Origin: Thermoproteota archaeon
Lineage (GTDB): Archaea > Thermoproteota > Thermoprotei > Thermoproteales > Thermocladiaceae
Direction of reading: 5' to 3'
Assembly (NCBI GenBank): GCA_013153895.1
Contig: JAADDN010000081.1
Location: 1 to 10,407 of the forward strand
Length of the DNA: 10,407 nucleotides
The position numbers were made by a program, and so were the translations under genes. Below the pieces are notes generated by a model that was given only the letters and a program-made list of their open reading frames with translations, was not told the origin of the DNA and made no database searches. This document shows, in pieces, positions 1 through 6,657 of the stretch. Positions within the stretch are counted from its first letter, which is position 1, and each line of letters opens with the position of its first letter.

Positions 1-87
1 ACATATAATCCACGCAAGAAGTATTGGGCTACTAACTACGTATTTTATGTGCCAGAATACAACAGGTATCTCATAATATCAACATAG
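1..87 (+). CDS. 3' end of an unidentified gene (partial)
   Basis: Frame 1 is open from the left edge to a TAG at 85-87, giving 28 residues that begin TYNPRKKYW and end NRYLIIST. The stretch is rich in Tyr, with Lys, Arg and Asn, and uses the same codons as the other genes here (ATA, AGG, TAC, AAG). That makes it more likely to be a real C-terminus than chance, although 28 open codons alone are weak evidence. No domain can be named from so little. It would converge on the small minus-strand gene that ends at 124. Confidence 0.42.
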   Translation, partial: TYNPRKKYWATNYVFYVPEYNRYLIIST

Positions 88-98
88 CATTAAGGTGT

Positions 99-113
99 GA
101 AAAGAAAGAAAAG
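99..113 (-). terminator. Pyrimidine-rich tract after the small minus-strand gene
   Basis: Read on the minus strand, this stretch is CTTTTCTTTCTTTTC, starting about 10 nt after the TAA of the small gene at 124-246. Archaeal termination is commonly driven by T-rich runs without a stable hairpin, and the position fits. The call rests on composition and location only. Confidence 0.4.
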
Positions 114-123
114 CCGACTCGTA

Positions 124-246
124 TTATTCTTCTACAATATATACCTTTGTTCTGCCTACACGGTATTCACGGTACTTTTTTGTTTCTACGTTAGCTGGGG
201 TAGATAGTGCTGGATGTATAGCTGGGAATACGAGTTTTACACTCAT
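124..246 (-). CDS. Small 40-residue protein of unknown function
   Basis: A minus-strand reading frame runs from ATG (246-244) to TAA (126-124). It encodes 40 residues starting MSVKLVFPAIHP and ending RTKVYIVEE. A GGTGA Shine-Dalgarno motif (GGTG at 256-253) sits exactly 6 nt before the ATG, the same geometry as the pilus ATPase, which is the main reason to believe it is translated. An in-frame ATG at 258 would overlap this motif and is less likely. The protein has a hydrophobic N-terminal third and a basic centre (KKYREYRVGR), then a beta-like KVYIVEE end. It has no convincing membrane span and no Cys pair. A TATA-like TCTATATTAG (290-281) lies at a suitable distance for a start near 258. It is transcribed divergently from the pilus operon, so a regulator role is conceivable but unproven. 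The family is not recognised. Confidence 0.62.
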   Translation of the reverse strand: MSVKLVFPAIHPALSTPANVETKKYREYRVGRTKVYIVEE

Positions 247-280
247 TCTACTCACCATTATTTATCTATGTTGTTTTACA

Positions 281-290
281 CTAATATAGA
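281..290 (-). promoter_or_regulatory. TATA-like element for the small minus-strand gene
   Basis: On the minus strand this reads TCTATATTAG. Transcription about 26 nt downstream would begin near 258-260, leaving a leader of roughly a dozen bases that contains the GGTGA motif. This is inferred from spacing; A/T-rich sequence makes chance matches common. Confidence 0.35.
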
Positions 291-323
291 TAGAGGCTAC
301 AGAAAAGCACAAACTAAGTCAGA

Positions 324-364
324 AATATCTGAAAATTACAAGAGGGTAATACCCTACAGATATT
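324..364. repeat. Inverted repeat with an inner hairpin between divergent genes
   Basis: The outer arms are AATATCTG (324-331) and CAGATATT (357-364), a perfect 8-bp inverted repeat with a 25-nt spacer. Within that spacer lies a second inverted repeat, AGGGT-AAT-ACCCT (343-355). The structure sits in the non-coding stretch between the minus-strand small gene and the plus-strand pilus operon, about 100 bp before the operon's first start. It could be an operator for a dimeric archaeal regulator. It is upstream of the probable core promoters rather than on top of them. No binding protein can be named. Confidence 0.4.
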
Positions 365-415
365 GTCAATGGCTATAAACACATTATAGCTTGTATGAAG
401 AATACTCGGTGAAAA

Positions 416-427
416 ATGAATATTATT
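416..427 (+). promoter_or_regulatory. Possible TATA box of the pilus operon
   Basis: The stretch ATGAATATTATT, preceded by GAAAA that could serve as a BRE, lies about 25-35 bp before a plausible start near 450. That would give a short leader carrying the AGTGAT Shine-Dalgarno-like motif (451-456). A second candidate, CATTATAG (381-388), would start transcription near 408. The region is so A/T-rich that neither can be preferred firmly. The rest of 247-450 shows the inverted repeats described separately and no convincing gene. Confidence 0.3.
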
Positions 428-460
428 AGCTGTTCTAGTTAATAATAAATAGTGATACCT

Positions 461-931
461 ATGGTAGCTGAACATAAATACAGAGTCCTATTTATAACTA
501 CGTTGAAGAGATACCGTGCAGAGCTTCTGATAAACCTATTTGTATTTATAGTTTCACTAGGCATTTTCTTCTTTCTGAGAAGCAAAGGCTTATTACCAAT
601 AACAGATGCAACATACTATCTATTATTATTTGGAATAGGATTTATGCTCCACATAGAAAGATTCCCCATACCTCCAACACTATACTATAAGAAGAAAACA
701 GCAGTAGCAATAGACCTAGCCGTCAGCATAATATATACTATATCCTTGTTCGAAATAGCGGACTACATCTACTATCCGTTCTACGCATACATATACACTC
801 ACTCACTAACATTACTCATACAGTATCTTCTAAGACTACTATCTGGCCTCATAATACTGATACCATTAGCAATGCTGCTTAACATGTTCACAGTAATACT
901 AAGAGTAGTCTATACCGAGGTGATAATCTAA
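461..931 (+). CDS. Small integral membrane protein, first gene of the pilus operon
   Basis: The protein is 156 residues with about four hydrophobic spans (roughly residues 22-39, 47-64, 80-100 and 126-149). It has a basic N-terminus (HKYRVLF, LKRYR) and a short polar loop containing YYKKK near 75-79. The frame can also open at a GTG at 452, but I chose ATG 461: the bases AGTGAT (451-456) that include that GTG form a Shine-Dalgarno-like motif 6 nt before ATG 461, matching the spacing at the ATPase gene. The stop TAA (929-931) overlaps the ATG of the next gene by one base (TAATG), suggesting translational coupling. I do not recognise a family, and it lacks the paired Asp motifs of prepilin peptidases. 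Its position before the ATPase and platform genes suggests an accessory membrane subunit of the pilus machine; this is inference from context. Confidence 0.85.
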   Translation: MVAEHKYRVLFITTLKRYRAELLINLFVFIVSLGIFFFLRSKGLLPITDATYYLLLFGIGFMLHIERFPIPPTLYYKKKTAVAIDLAVSIIYTISLFEIADYIYYPFYAYIYTHSLTLLIQYLLRLLSGLIILIPLAMLLNMFTVILRVVYTEVII

Positions 932-1422
932 TGATGTCGTGTACTTTCTCATCCACATGCATTCACCTAGTTATATTCGGACTACTACTAGTATTCTCAA
1001 CAATAGAACTAATAAAGCCAAAATATGCTGGGGTATCACTACTGGTTGTACCATTAATAGTTATATCAATATTCAAATCGTTCACAATAACGTTTAACCT
1101 GCTTATATCATTATTCATAGTTTCAATGATGGTGTTTGCCCTAGCTATAAAGCAATCAATATACCCAACCCACGTGGCAACCGTTACAGCACTAGCCCTA
1201 ATAAGCGGTAATCCCACAATATTCGCTATTATCTCCGTAGCATTTACATTGATATATATTTTCTCAGGACTAGTACATGTCGAAGTTGCAGACGAGAAAA
1301 AACTCGTATTTGCAGACCCCCTTTGTGTATACTCCGATATAGTTGTGAGAAAATGTAAACGCTCTGTTCCCCTAATTATCTATGTTTTTGCCCTAATACT
1401 CTCATACCTCATCGTTATTTAA
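931..1422 (+). CDS. Small integral membrane protein, second gene of the pilus operon
   Basis: This is a 163-residue, strongly hydrophobic protein with about five likely spans (near residues 11-26, 33-48, 52-72, 83-114 as one or two segments, and 146-163). The last span ends almost at the C-terminus. A polar loop of about 30 residues (near 116-145) contains EVADEKK and the pair Cys132/Cys142; Cys4 and Cys10 lie at the N-terminus. The start ATG at 931 overlaps the previous stop and is preceded by a strong GAGGTGAT motif (917-924); a second ATG at 934 is possible. It ends 25 nt before the ATPase gene. I do not recognise the family. Prepilin peptidase was considered because the operon lacks one, but the required aspartate motifs are absent. 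A structural or anchoring role in the pilus basal body is inferred only from operon context. Confidence 0.85.
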   Translation: MMSCTFSSTCIHLVIFGLLLVFSTIELIKPKYAGVSLLVVPLIVISIFKSFTITFNLLISLFIVSMMVFALAIKQSIYPTHVATVTALALISGNPTIFAIISVAFTLIYIFSGLVHVEVADEKKLVFADPLCVYSDIVVRKCKRSVPLIIYVFALILSYLIVI

Positions 1423-1447
1423 CACGTTGCTTAACGGGGTGTAGTTT

Positions 1448-4234
1448 ATGGTGAAACTACCAAAGTTAAAGAGGAAAAAAGAAGAAGCTGAAGAACCACA
1501 GCGTAAATCCAATGTACTTGAGAAGCTTAAGCTATTGTTGAATCCGCCAGTAGAGGAAGAGAAACCCATAGTTGAGGAAGGATATCCAATAGTATTGAGA
1601 ATGTTTGATGAGACGACACCGTGTATTGCTAAGTATAATGTTATGGGGCTTTACGAGGTATGTATTACTGATGATAATAAGTACTTGGTGAACGACCTAA
1701 CAGTTACACCTGAGGAGGAGCCTAGGATAAGGGAGCTTAAGGAGGGAATTCTAAGAGAGCATGTAACAGATACTGAGACCTACCTAAAGAGAATTCCCGG
1801 CAAGTTCAGGCATATCATAGAGCGTGAACTAGTCGGTTTCAGCATACTTCAGCCGCTAATGGATGATGATAAGATAAACAACATACATATACACAGCAAT
1901 AGACCAGTACAAGTAGTACATATGGAGTACGATAGACTAGTCTACCCCGTAGTGCTCTCAACAGAAAAAGTAAAAGAACTACAGCTAAGCCTAGCCAAAG
2001 CCAGCGGTGTATTCGTGTCAGAGCGTAAGCCTCTGATGTCGTTCATAGACGTAAGAACTATGAGCCGTATATCCGGTGTATTCCCGTCAGATGTTACGCT
2101 TAGGAAAAACGCGTACCTAGACATACGTAAACAGCCGCCAGAGCCGTGGAACGTGTTCAAGTTAATGGAGCTAGAGACCCTCTACCCAACAAGTGCAGCA
2201 GTACTGTGGCTGGCTATTCTGTATAAGCTGGGAATCCTCGTTGTAGGAGAAATGTACACGGGTAAAACCACCCTGATAAACGCTCTGATGAGCTTCATGC
2301 CGCCTGGAGCGAGAGTTATGACAATCGAGGATGCTCCAGAGCTACGAGTACCATCATCATCCTACTGGGTACAAACAATGCCGAGACTAACTGTCGACGA
2401 CCCAGAGTCGAGAATATCTGCGTTCGACATACTGAAAACGGCAGTAAGAATGTCGGTGGACTATGTAATTGTTGGAGAGGTACGAGGAGAAGAGGCACGA
2501 TATTGGGCACAAGCAATAATGATTGGCCACGGAGGTCTGTGTCTACCAGAGTTTGCTACTCTGGTTGCAAAGATAGATGATAGGTTTGACATCTATACTA
2601 TAAAGGAGATAATAAAGGCATTGGAAAACCATAGACGTGTTGAAGTATTTACTATAAATGAGAACGGGGAAGTGGTATCAGTACCTATAAGGAGAGGGAT
2701 TATCAAGCGGAAAGACAAGGTATTCGTAGATATATATGCGGGCAGGACAGTTATCACGGTACATAGAAAGCATAAGTTAGCTGTACTGCACGAAGGAAGA
2801 GTAAGGTTCATAGAAGCAGAGAAGATACAGCCCGGTATGAAGCTTGTAAGGTACAGAATTAACCCAACAATAACCGGTAATAAGGAGTACATGAACCTCG
2901 TAGAAGAGCTACCTGAGGGATGGTGTAGAAGATTCTATGCTAGTCTGCCCAAAGAAATAGCTGGTAGAGTACCTTTAGGAAAACTTGTAAAATACATTGC
3001 AGAACTAGGCGCTAGGAGACCAATAATACTGGCTAGAAAATTCCTGAACGGAGAACCTATACCGGTAGCGATAATGAGGAGTGTAGCCAGAGAGTTCAAT
3101 CTACCACTAGAGAAAGCAATGATAAGCTACTACATGTCGAAGCCAATGAAAGCCAATATAAGGCTAGATGAAAAGTTCGGCAAAATACTCGGATACCTAG
3201 TCACACGCGGAGTATTCACAGCACGTACAAAATACGGTACAGTCTCACAAGTAGCAGTCAGAGTGAAAGACCCGAATACACGAAGAGAACTGAAAGAGTA
3301 CGCAGAGAAAGTGCTAGGACTCCATGTCAGAGAAAAAGGCAGTATGCTCTACGTAGTAGGAGCGACTTTCGCCATGCTTACAAGTATATTCCTTGGAAGA
3401 AAGAGGACGGATATGTATATACCGTTAAAACTAATACTCTACAGCAACGAGAAATTCCGAAAAGCATTACTTGAAACCCTACTCAATGGGAAGAAGAGAA
3501 TACGTGTATCTTCGAAGAAACTAGCAGAATCAATAGTTGTGCTGGCAGAAACACTCGGGTACAAGGCACACTACATATTCACACCCTCGGACAACAGATA
3601 CGTGATTTACATAGACGGAGAAGAAGCAACGAACGATACAGAAGTATTAACGGTTAGAGCTGTAAAAAAGAGGGAAATAGACAGTCTCCTCTACGATATC
3701 GAAGTAGAGCCCACACATACCTACCTATTATCAGTCGACGGAATACTATCCCATAACACCTCGTTCCACGCAGCAGGGCCTGAACTAGCTCTTACCAGAC
3801 TATCTACAGAGCCTATCAATGTCGACAGACAGGCATTGCTTCAGCTACCCGTAATAGTCTACATTATACCGTACGCTGAGGAAGGAAGAATTAAGAGGAA
3901 AGTGCAGGTATTCTTCAATAATACATCATATAATGACAAGTACTGGAAGGTTGCAAAAGTATGTGAAGAAGCCGAATGTGATGAAAAAGAACTGCTACGG
4001 AGCAAGTCTATACGTGAACTAATGAACCTCAGAGGACTAAGCGAGGATGATATATTGGAGCAGTACTACGTCATGAGAGAAATATTGAAGGCAAGGAAAA
4101 AAATACCGTTCGATGATACACCGATGTACCTATACAGTAAACTGATAAGAATGTATAGGAAGCCGTTGCCTGTGAAGATTAAACTGGAATCAGTAATGGC
4201 TCCAGAAGAGCGTACAATAGAACTAAGAGGATAA
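1448..4234 (+). CDS. Type II/IV secretion (pilus assembly) ATPase with an in-frame intein
   Basis: The 928-residue precursor would become a 522-residue GspE/TadA/FlaI-family hexameric ATPase after removal of the intein at residues 365-770. Such ATPases sit on the cytoplasmic face and drive pilin addition or removal. Visible landmarks: a lysine-rich N-terminus; an N-terminal domain typical of archaeal members with the TLRKNAYLDIRKQPPEPW region (217-234); Walker A GEMYTGKT (267-274); Asp-box IEDAPEL (293-299); Walker B region DYVIVGEVRGEE (338-349); and a His-box that reads GHGGL then TSFHA once the intein is removed (His361, His774). ATG 1448 follows GGGGTG (1436-1441) by 6 nt. The gene lies 25 nt after the second membrane-protein gene and 11 nt before the platform gene. 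Family assignment is firm. Whether the machine serves adhesion, DNA transfer or secretion cannot be told; no archaellum-specific FlaH or FlaG is present. Confidence 0.95.
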   Translation: MVKLPKLKRKKEEAEEPQRKSNVLEKLKLLLNPPVEEEKPIVEEGYPIVLRMFDETTPCIAKYNVMGLYEVCITDDNKYLVNDLTVTPEEEPRIRELKEGILREHVTDTETYLKRIPGKFRHIIERELVGFSILQPLMDDDKINNIHIHSNRPVQVVHMEYDRLVYPVVLSTEKVKELQLSLAKASGVFVSERKPLMSFIDVRTMSRISGVFPSDVTLRKNAYLDIRKQPPEPWNVFKLMELETLYPTSAAVLWLAILYKLGILVVGEMYTGKTTLINALMSFMPPGARVMTIEDAPELRVPSSSYWVQTMPRLTVDDPESRISAFDILKTAVRMSVDYVIVGEVRGEEARYWAQAIMIGHGGLCLPEFATLVAKIDDRFDIYTIKEIIKALENHRRVEVFTINENGEVVSVPIRRGIIKRKDKVFVDIYAGRTVITVHRKHKLAVLHEGRVRFIEAEKIQPGMKLVRYRINPTITGNKEYMNLVEELPEGWCRRFYASLPKEIAGRVPLGKLVKYIAELGARRPIILARKFLNGEPIPVAIMRSVAREFNLPLEKAMISYYMSKPMKANIRLDEKFGKILGYLVTRGVFTARTKYGTVSQVAVRVKDPNTRRELKEYAEKVLGLHVREKGSMLYVVGATFAMLTSIFLGRKRTDMYIPLKLILYSNEKFRKALLETLLNGKKRIRVSSKKLAESIVVLAETLGYKAHYIFTPSDNRYVIYIDGEEATNDTEVLTVRAVKKREIDSLLYDIEVEPTHTYLLSVDGILSHNTSFHAAGPELALTRLSTEPINVDRQALLQLPVIVYIIPYAEEGRIKRKVQVFFNNTSYNDKYWKVAKVCEEAECDEKELLRSKSIRELMNLRGLSEDDILEQYYVMREILKARKKIPFDDTPMYLYSKLIRMYRKPLPVKIKLESVMAPEERTIELRG
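2540..3757 (+). other. Intein (406 residues) with degenerate LAGLIDADG endonuclease domain
   Basis: The insert begins at Cys365 (CLPEFATLV, block A) and ends at Asn770 (GILSHN, block G), followed by Thr771 as the +1 extein residue. Block F is clear: YDIEVEPTHTY (749-759). Block B is near 433-445 (GRTVITVHRKHKL), with His442 in the usual His place but His439 where Thr is normally found. Removing the insert rejoins GHGGL with TSFHAAG, a normal ATPase His-box, so the boundaries are well supported. The middle contains two LAGLIDADG-like helices, LGYLVTRG (581-588) and LLETLLNG (674-681). The usual catalytic acidic residue is Arg587 in the first and Asn680 in the second, so the endonuclease is probably dead. 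All residues for splicing except the block B Thr appear intact. By eye, codon use resembles the flanking extein. Confidence 0.93.
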
Positions 4235-4245
4235 GGGTGATACTC

Positions 4246-6051
4246 TTGAAACTCGCCACTAAGACACTAATTGTCGGCGTAATAACAATACTTTTGATGC
4301 TTCTGCTCGAATACTTGAAGATAGCAACAGAGAGCATACCCTACGTAGTTCTCTTCAGTCCCCTAGTAGCAATAGCTGGAACCATAGTATATCGTGTACT
4401 CATCAGGATGACAAGAAGATTCAAACGAATAGAGACAATACTAGAAGCAGGAGGCCCAATAGAGACCCCTAAATCAACAATATATATGAGTGCAGGAGGT
4501 ACTGCGGCAACTATCCTTATATCGGCTCTACTATATGAGCTCGGCTACTACACATACGTGTCAAAAGTATTACTAGCAGGACTACTAGTAACAGCCCTGT
4601 TCTCAATGATAATCTTCATGCTACCAAAAACACGGGCCGACACTCGTGGCATACGTGAGGAAGACGAGCTACCATACTTAATAACCTACATGAGAAGCCT
4701 AATAGACAGCCACATATCGTTCGCAGAACTAGTGGATACAATAACTAGGCTTACAAGCCTCAAAGCATGGGCTAAGGAGATGCAAATAGTAGTAAACTTT
4801 GCTAAAGCATTTAGAGTATCAATAACCACAGCAATGTACAAAATAGCAGAATATCATCCATCAAAAGAAATAGCTGCTATAATGAAAAGAATAGCTGTGA
4901 TGGGAGAAACAAAAGGAGACCTACGAGACCTTCTCGATAGACTTTCAACAATATACATTGAAAGATTCTTCGCTAAGCTATCAAAAACATACGATGTAAT
5001 AAACGAAGTATTCATGACAGCTCAATATATGATAGTGATAATACCGTTACTTTCAGTAATATTCGGCCCAATTAGTGGAATGAGCACATCAATTTTAATA
5101 CTAGCATCCTATGGAGCAATATTTATGGTAGGATTCCTACTTATAACCCTGTTCTATATGAACTTCCCGAAAATGCTCATAAGGAAAACAGGACAGAAAG
5201 ATAAAATCGTAGCTATTATTGGATACACATTGCTTCTAAGTAACTTGCTTTACTTTGTAATCTCTAGTTATCCAATATACAAGGCATCGTTAATTCTAGC
5301 CGGTATATCGGCACCATTTGCAATATATACCGCTAAGAAAATCTATGATGAACGAGTATTCTCAAAGTTCATAACAACTGTCTTGGATACCATTGAGGAA
5401 TCAGCAAGCCTAGGGGAAAACGTAGCGTTTAAGCTGGTTGAAAGAGCGAAGAAAGAAAAGAACAAGAAAGTATCGGTATGGCTGAACCGTCTAGCAGAAT
5501 CAGTTATCCAGCCAAGACTAATAGATGCTCTGAAAAGAATAGCTCCAACAAGACTGCACGAGCTATTCCTAGAGAGCTTCCAGAACATCGTACGCTATGG
5601 AGCAAAAATCAAAGCGTTCGAATCAATGACCAAAGTATTCGAGAACGTTATTGAGAAAAGCAACACGATAAAATCTAAGGCAGGTCAATTCTCTCTAACT
5701 ACTATAGTAATATCTGTAGTACTAGGAGGACTTCTCGGTATGATAATTAACGTTATGCTATTACTAAGTGGAATATCTAATTATATGATGACATCTGCTT
5801 CAGGCGGATTCGCTCTAACGATGTTTAACTTCAGTATATCTCCGCAGGAGATTACAAAACTTGCCTACAGCTTACTTGTAGCCGTAGTAGTGTTCAGCAT
5901 ATCTTCAGATACTGGAAAACACGGCACATTCGTATACGGCATAAGCATTCTACCGATTGCTCTCCTGCTGTTTGGTATATCGTATCACTTTGCGTATAAC
6001 TTTATGTCTTCGTATTCGTATATCTTAAATCAGATTAAAACGCATCCATAA
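4246..6051 (+). CDS. Pilus/secretion platform membrane protein (T2SSF; FlaJ/UpsF/TadC-like)
   Basis: About 601 residues. This is the inner-membrane platform that couples the ATPase to the growing filament. It has a hydrophobic N-terminal region with about four spans (near 8-22, 33-53, 79-97 and 108-126). A first cytoplasmic T2SSF domain follows (about 135-255) with the family motif GETKGDLRDLL (220-230), then spans near 257-303 and 321-360. A second, more diverged T2SSF domain covers about 370-480, and three C-terminal spans lie near 484-508, 538-552 and 562-584. Two T2SSF domains are typical of archaeal FlaJ/UpsF proteins. The frame also opens at GTG 4237, but that GTG is inside the GGTGAT motif (4236-4241). 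TTG 4246 lies 6 nt after GGTG, as at the ATPase ATG, so I chose TTG. The motif overlaps the ATPase stop, indicating coupled translation. Confidence 0.92.
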   Translation: MKLATKTLIVGVITILLMLLLEYLKIATESIPYVVLFSPLVAIAGTIVYRVLIRMTRRFKRIETILEAGGPIETPKSTIYMSAGGTAATILISALLYELGYYTYVSKVLLAGLLVTALFSMIIFMLPKTRADTRGIREEDELPYLITYMRSLIDSHISFAELVDTITRLTSLKAWAKEMQIVVNFAKAFRVSITTAMYKIAEYHPSKEIAAIMKRIAVMGETKGDLRDLLDRLSTIYIERFFAKLSKTYDVINEVFMTAQYMIVIIPLLSVIFGPISGMSTSILILASYGAIFMVGFLLITLFYMNFPKMLIRKTGQKDKIVAIIGYTLLLSNLLYFVISSYPIYKASLILAGISAPFAIYTAKKIYDERVFSKFITTVLDTIEESASLGENVAFKLVERAKKEKNKKVSVWLNRLAESVIQPRLIDALKRIAPTRLHELFLESFQNIVRYGAKIKAFESMTKVFENVIEKSNTIKSKAGQFSLTTIVISVVLGGLLGMIINVMLLLSGISNYMMTSASGGFALTMFNFSISPQEITKLAYSLLVAVVVFSISSDTGKHGTFVYGISILPIALLLFGISYHFAYNFMSSYSYILNQIKTHP

Positions 6052-6092
6052 TAATATATCTTTATGGACAAGCTATCATCAGTTCCATAAAT

Positions 6093-6114
6093 TATATTAT
6101 AAAGTATATTATAA
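6093..6114 (+). promoter_or_regulatory. Duplicated TATA-like element before the pilin gene
   Basis: The decamer TATATTATAA occurs twice, at 6093-6102 and 6105-6114, separated by AG. Each copy is a plausible archaeal TATA box. Transcription about 26 nt after the second would start near 6136, leaving a leader of about 25 nt that carries GGTGGTG (6150-6156). The pilin therefore probably has its own promoter in addition to read-through from the operon, as would suit an abundant filament subunit. Confidence 0.5.
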
Positions 6115-6161
6115 GTCAAGCCCCAATAGAATAACTAGAACTCCTAACAGGTGGTGCCAGT

Positions 6162-6656
6162 ATGAAAGCAATAAACTGGCTAATCATCATAGGTATATCT
6201 ATCGCAGTAACAGTAATAATCGGTATGGCAGTATTCGGATTTGGTATCAACGCATCAAAGACTGCACCAGTATCGCTAACTACTGCAACCATACAGACAA
6301 CACAGCTTGACAAAACAGGACAGACAGCAACACTAAACCTCACAGTAGCATTGAGAAACCTAGGAACAAGGAACATAACGATATTCCACGCTGTAGTAAC
6401 AATTAACCACACAACATTCACACTCCACCCAGTAGCATATATAGATGCAACTGGAAACCACACCGTAAAAGGCCATGTACATGTAAATGTCAAGAGCGGT
6501 GAAGCAGTTACTATAATCTTCAGCATCAACGGAACTAACGGATATAAGCTGTACAAGGCTATTATAAACACAGGAAGTGCAAGAATACCGTTCATGATAT
6601 ATACAGACAGTAAACCAATCTATGGCAATGCAATATATGTAACACAGCCTTCTTAA
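6162..6656 (+). CDS. Type IV pilin-like (archaeal prepilin-like) protein
   Basis: The protein is 164 residues. It begins with a very short basic leader (MKA) and one long hydrophobic helix (about residues 5-29, NWLIIIGISIAVTVIIGMAV), followed by a beta-strand-rich, Ser/Thr/Asn-rich exterior domain. This is the plan of archaeal pilins and archaellins. Cleavage after Lys2-Ala3 would fit PibD-type peptidases, which prefer a basic residue followed by Gly or Ala; the leader is unusually short. The segment LTVALRNLGTRNITI (60-74) resembles the immunoglobulin-like strands of archaellin-type proteins. Six N-glycosylation sequons are present (Asn30, 59, 71, 82, 99 and 123), which suits a heavily glycosylated surface filament. 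ATG 6162 lies 5 nt after GGTGGTG. It follows the platform gene by 110 bp and has its own promoter-like repeat. It is the only pilin candidate in the window, so probably the major subunit. Confidence 0.8.
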   Translation: MKAINWLIIIGISIAVTVIIGMAVFGFGINASKTAPVSLTTATIQTTQLDKTGQTATLNLTVALRNLGTRNITIFHAVVTINHTTFTLHPVAYIDATGNHTVKGHVHVNVKSGEAVTIIFSINGTNGYKLYKAIINTGSARIPFMIYTDSKPIYGNAIYVTQPS

Positions 6657-6657
6657 C

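Noticed and set aside
268..378. Plus-strand frame of 36 codons from ATG 268, starting MLFYTNIDRGY
   Set aside because: It has no Shine-Dalgarno motif, overlaps the promoter of the minus-strand small gene and the inverted repeat, and shows no domain. Codon use is not implausible, so it is rejected only weakly.
931..1422. Second membrane protein as a prepilin peptidase (PibD/FlaK-like)
   Set aside because: Although such an enzyme would fit the operon, the two conserved Asp motifs, including the GxGD-type site, are not present.
6116..6595. Minus-strand frame of 159 codons opposite the pilin
   Set aside because: It is antisense to a pilin with a recognisable layout, Shine-Dalgarno and promoter; its hydrophobic composition mirrors the Asn/Thr-rich sense strand. 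No ribosome-binding motif of its own was seen.
1448..6656. Pilus genes as an archaellum (motility) operon
   Set aside because: No FlaH, FlaG or FlaF-like genes accompany the ATPase and platform, and the two extra membrane proteins do not correspond to archaellum components. A pilus or secretion device is the safer description.
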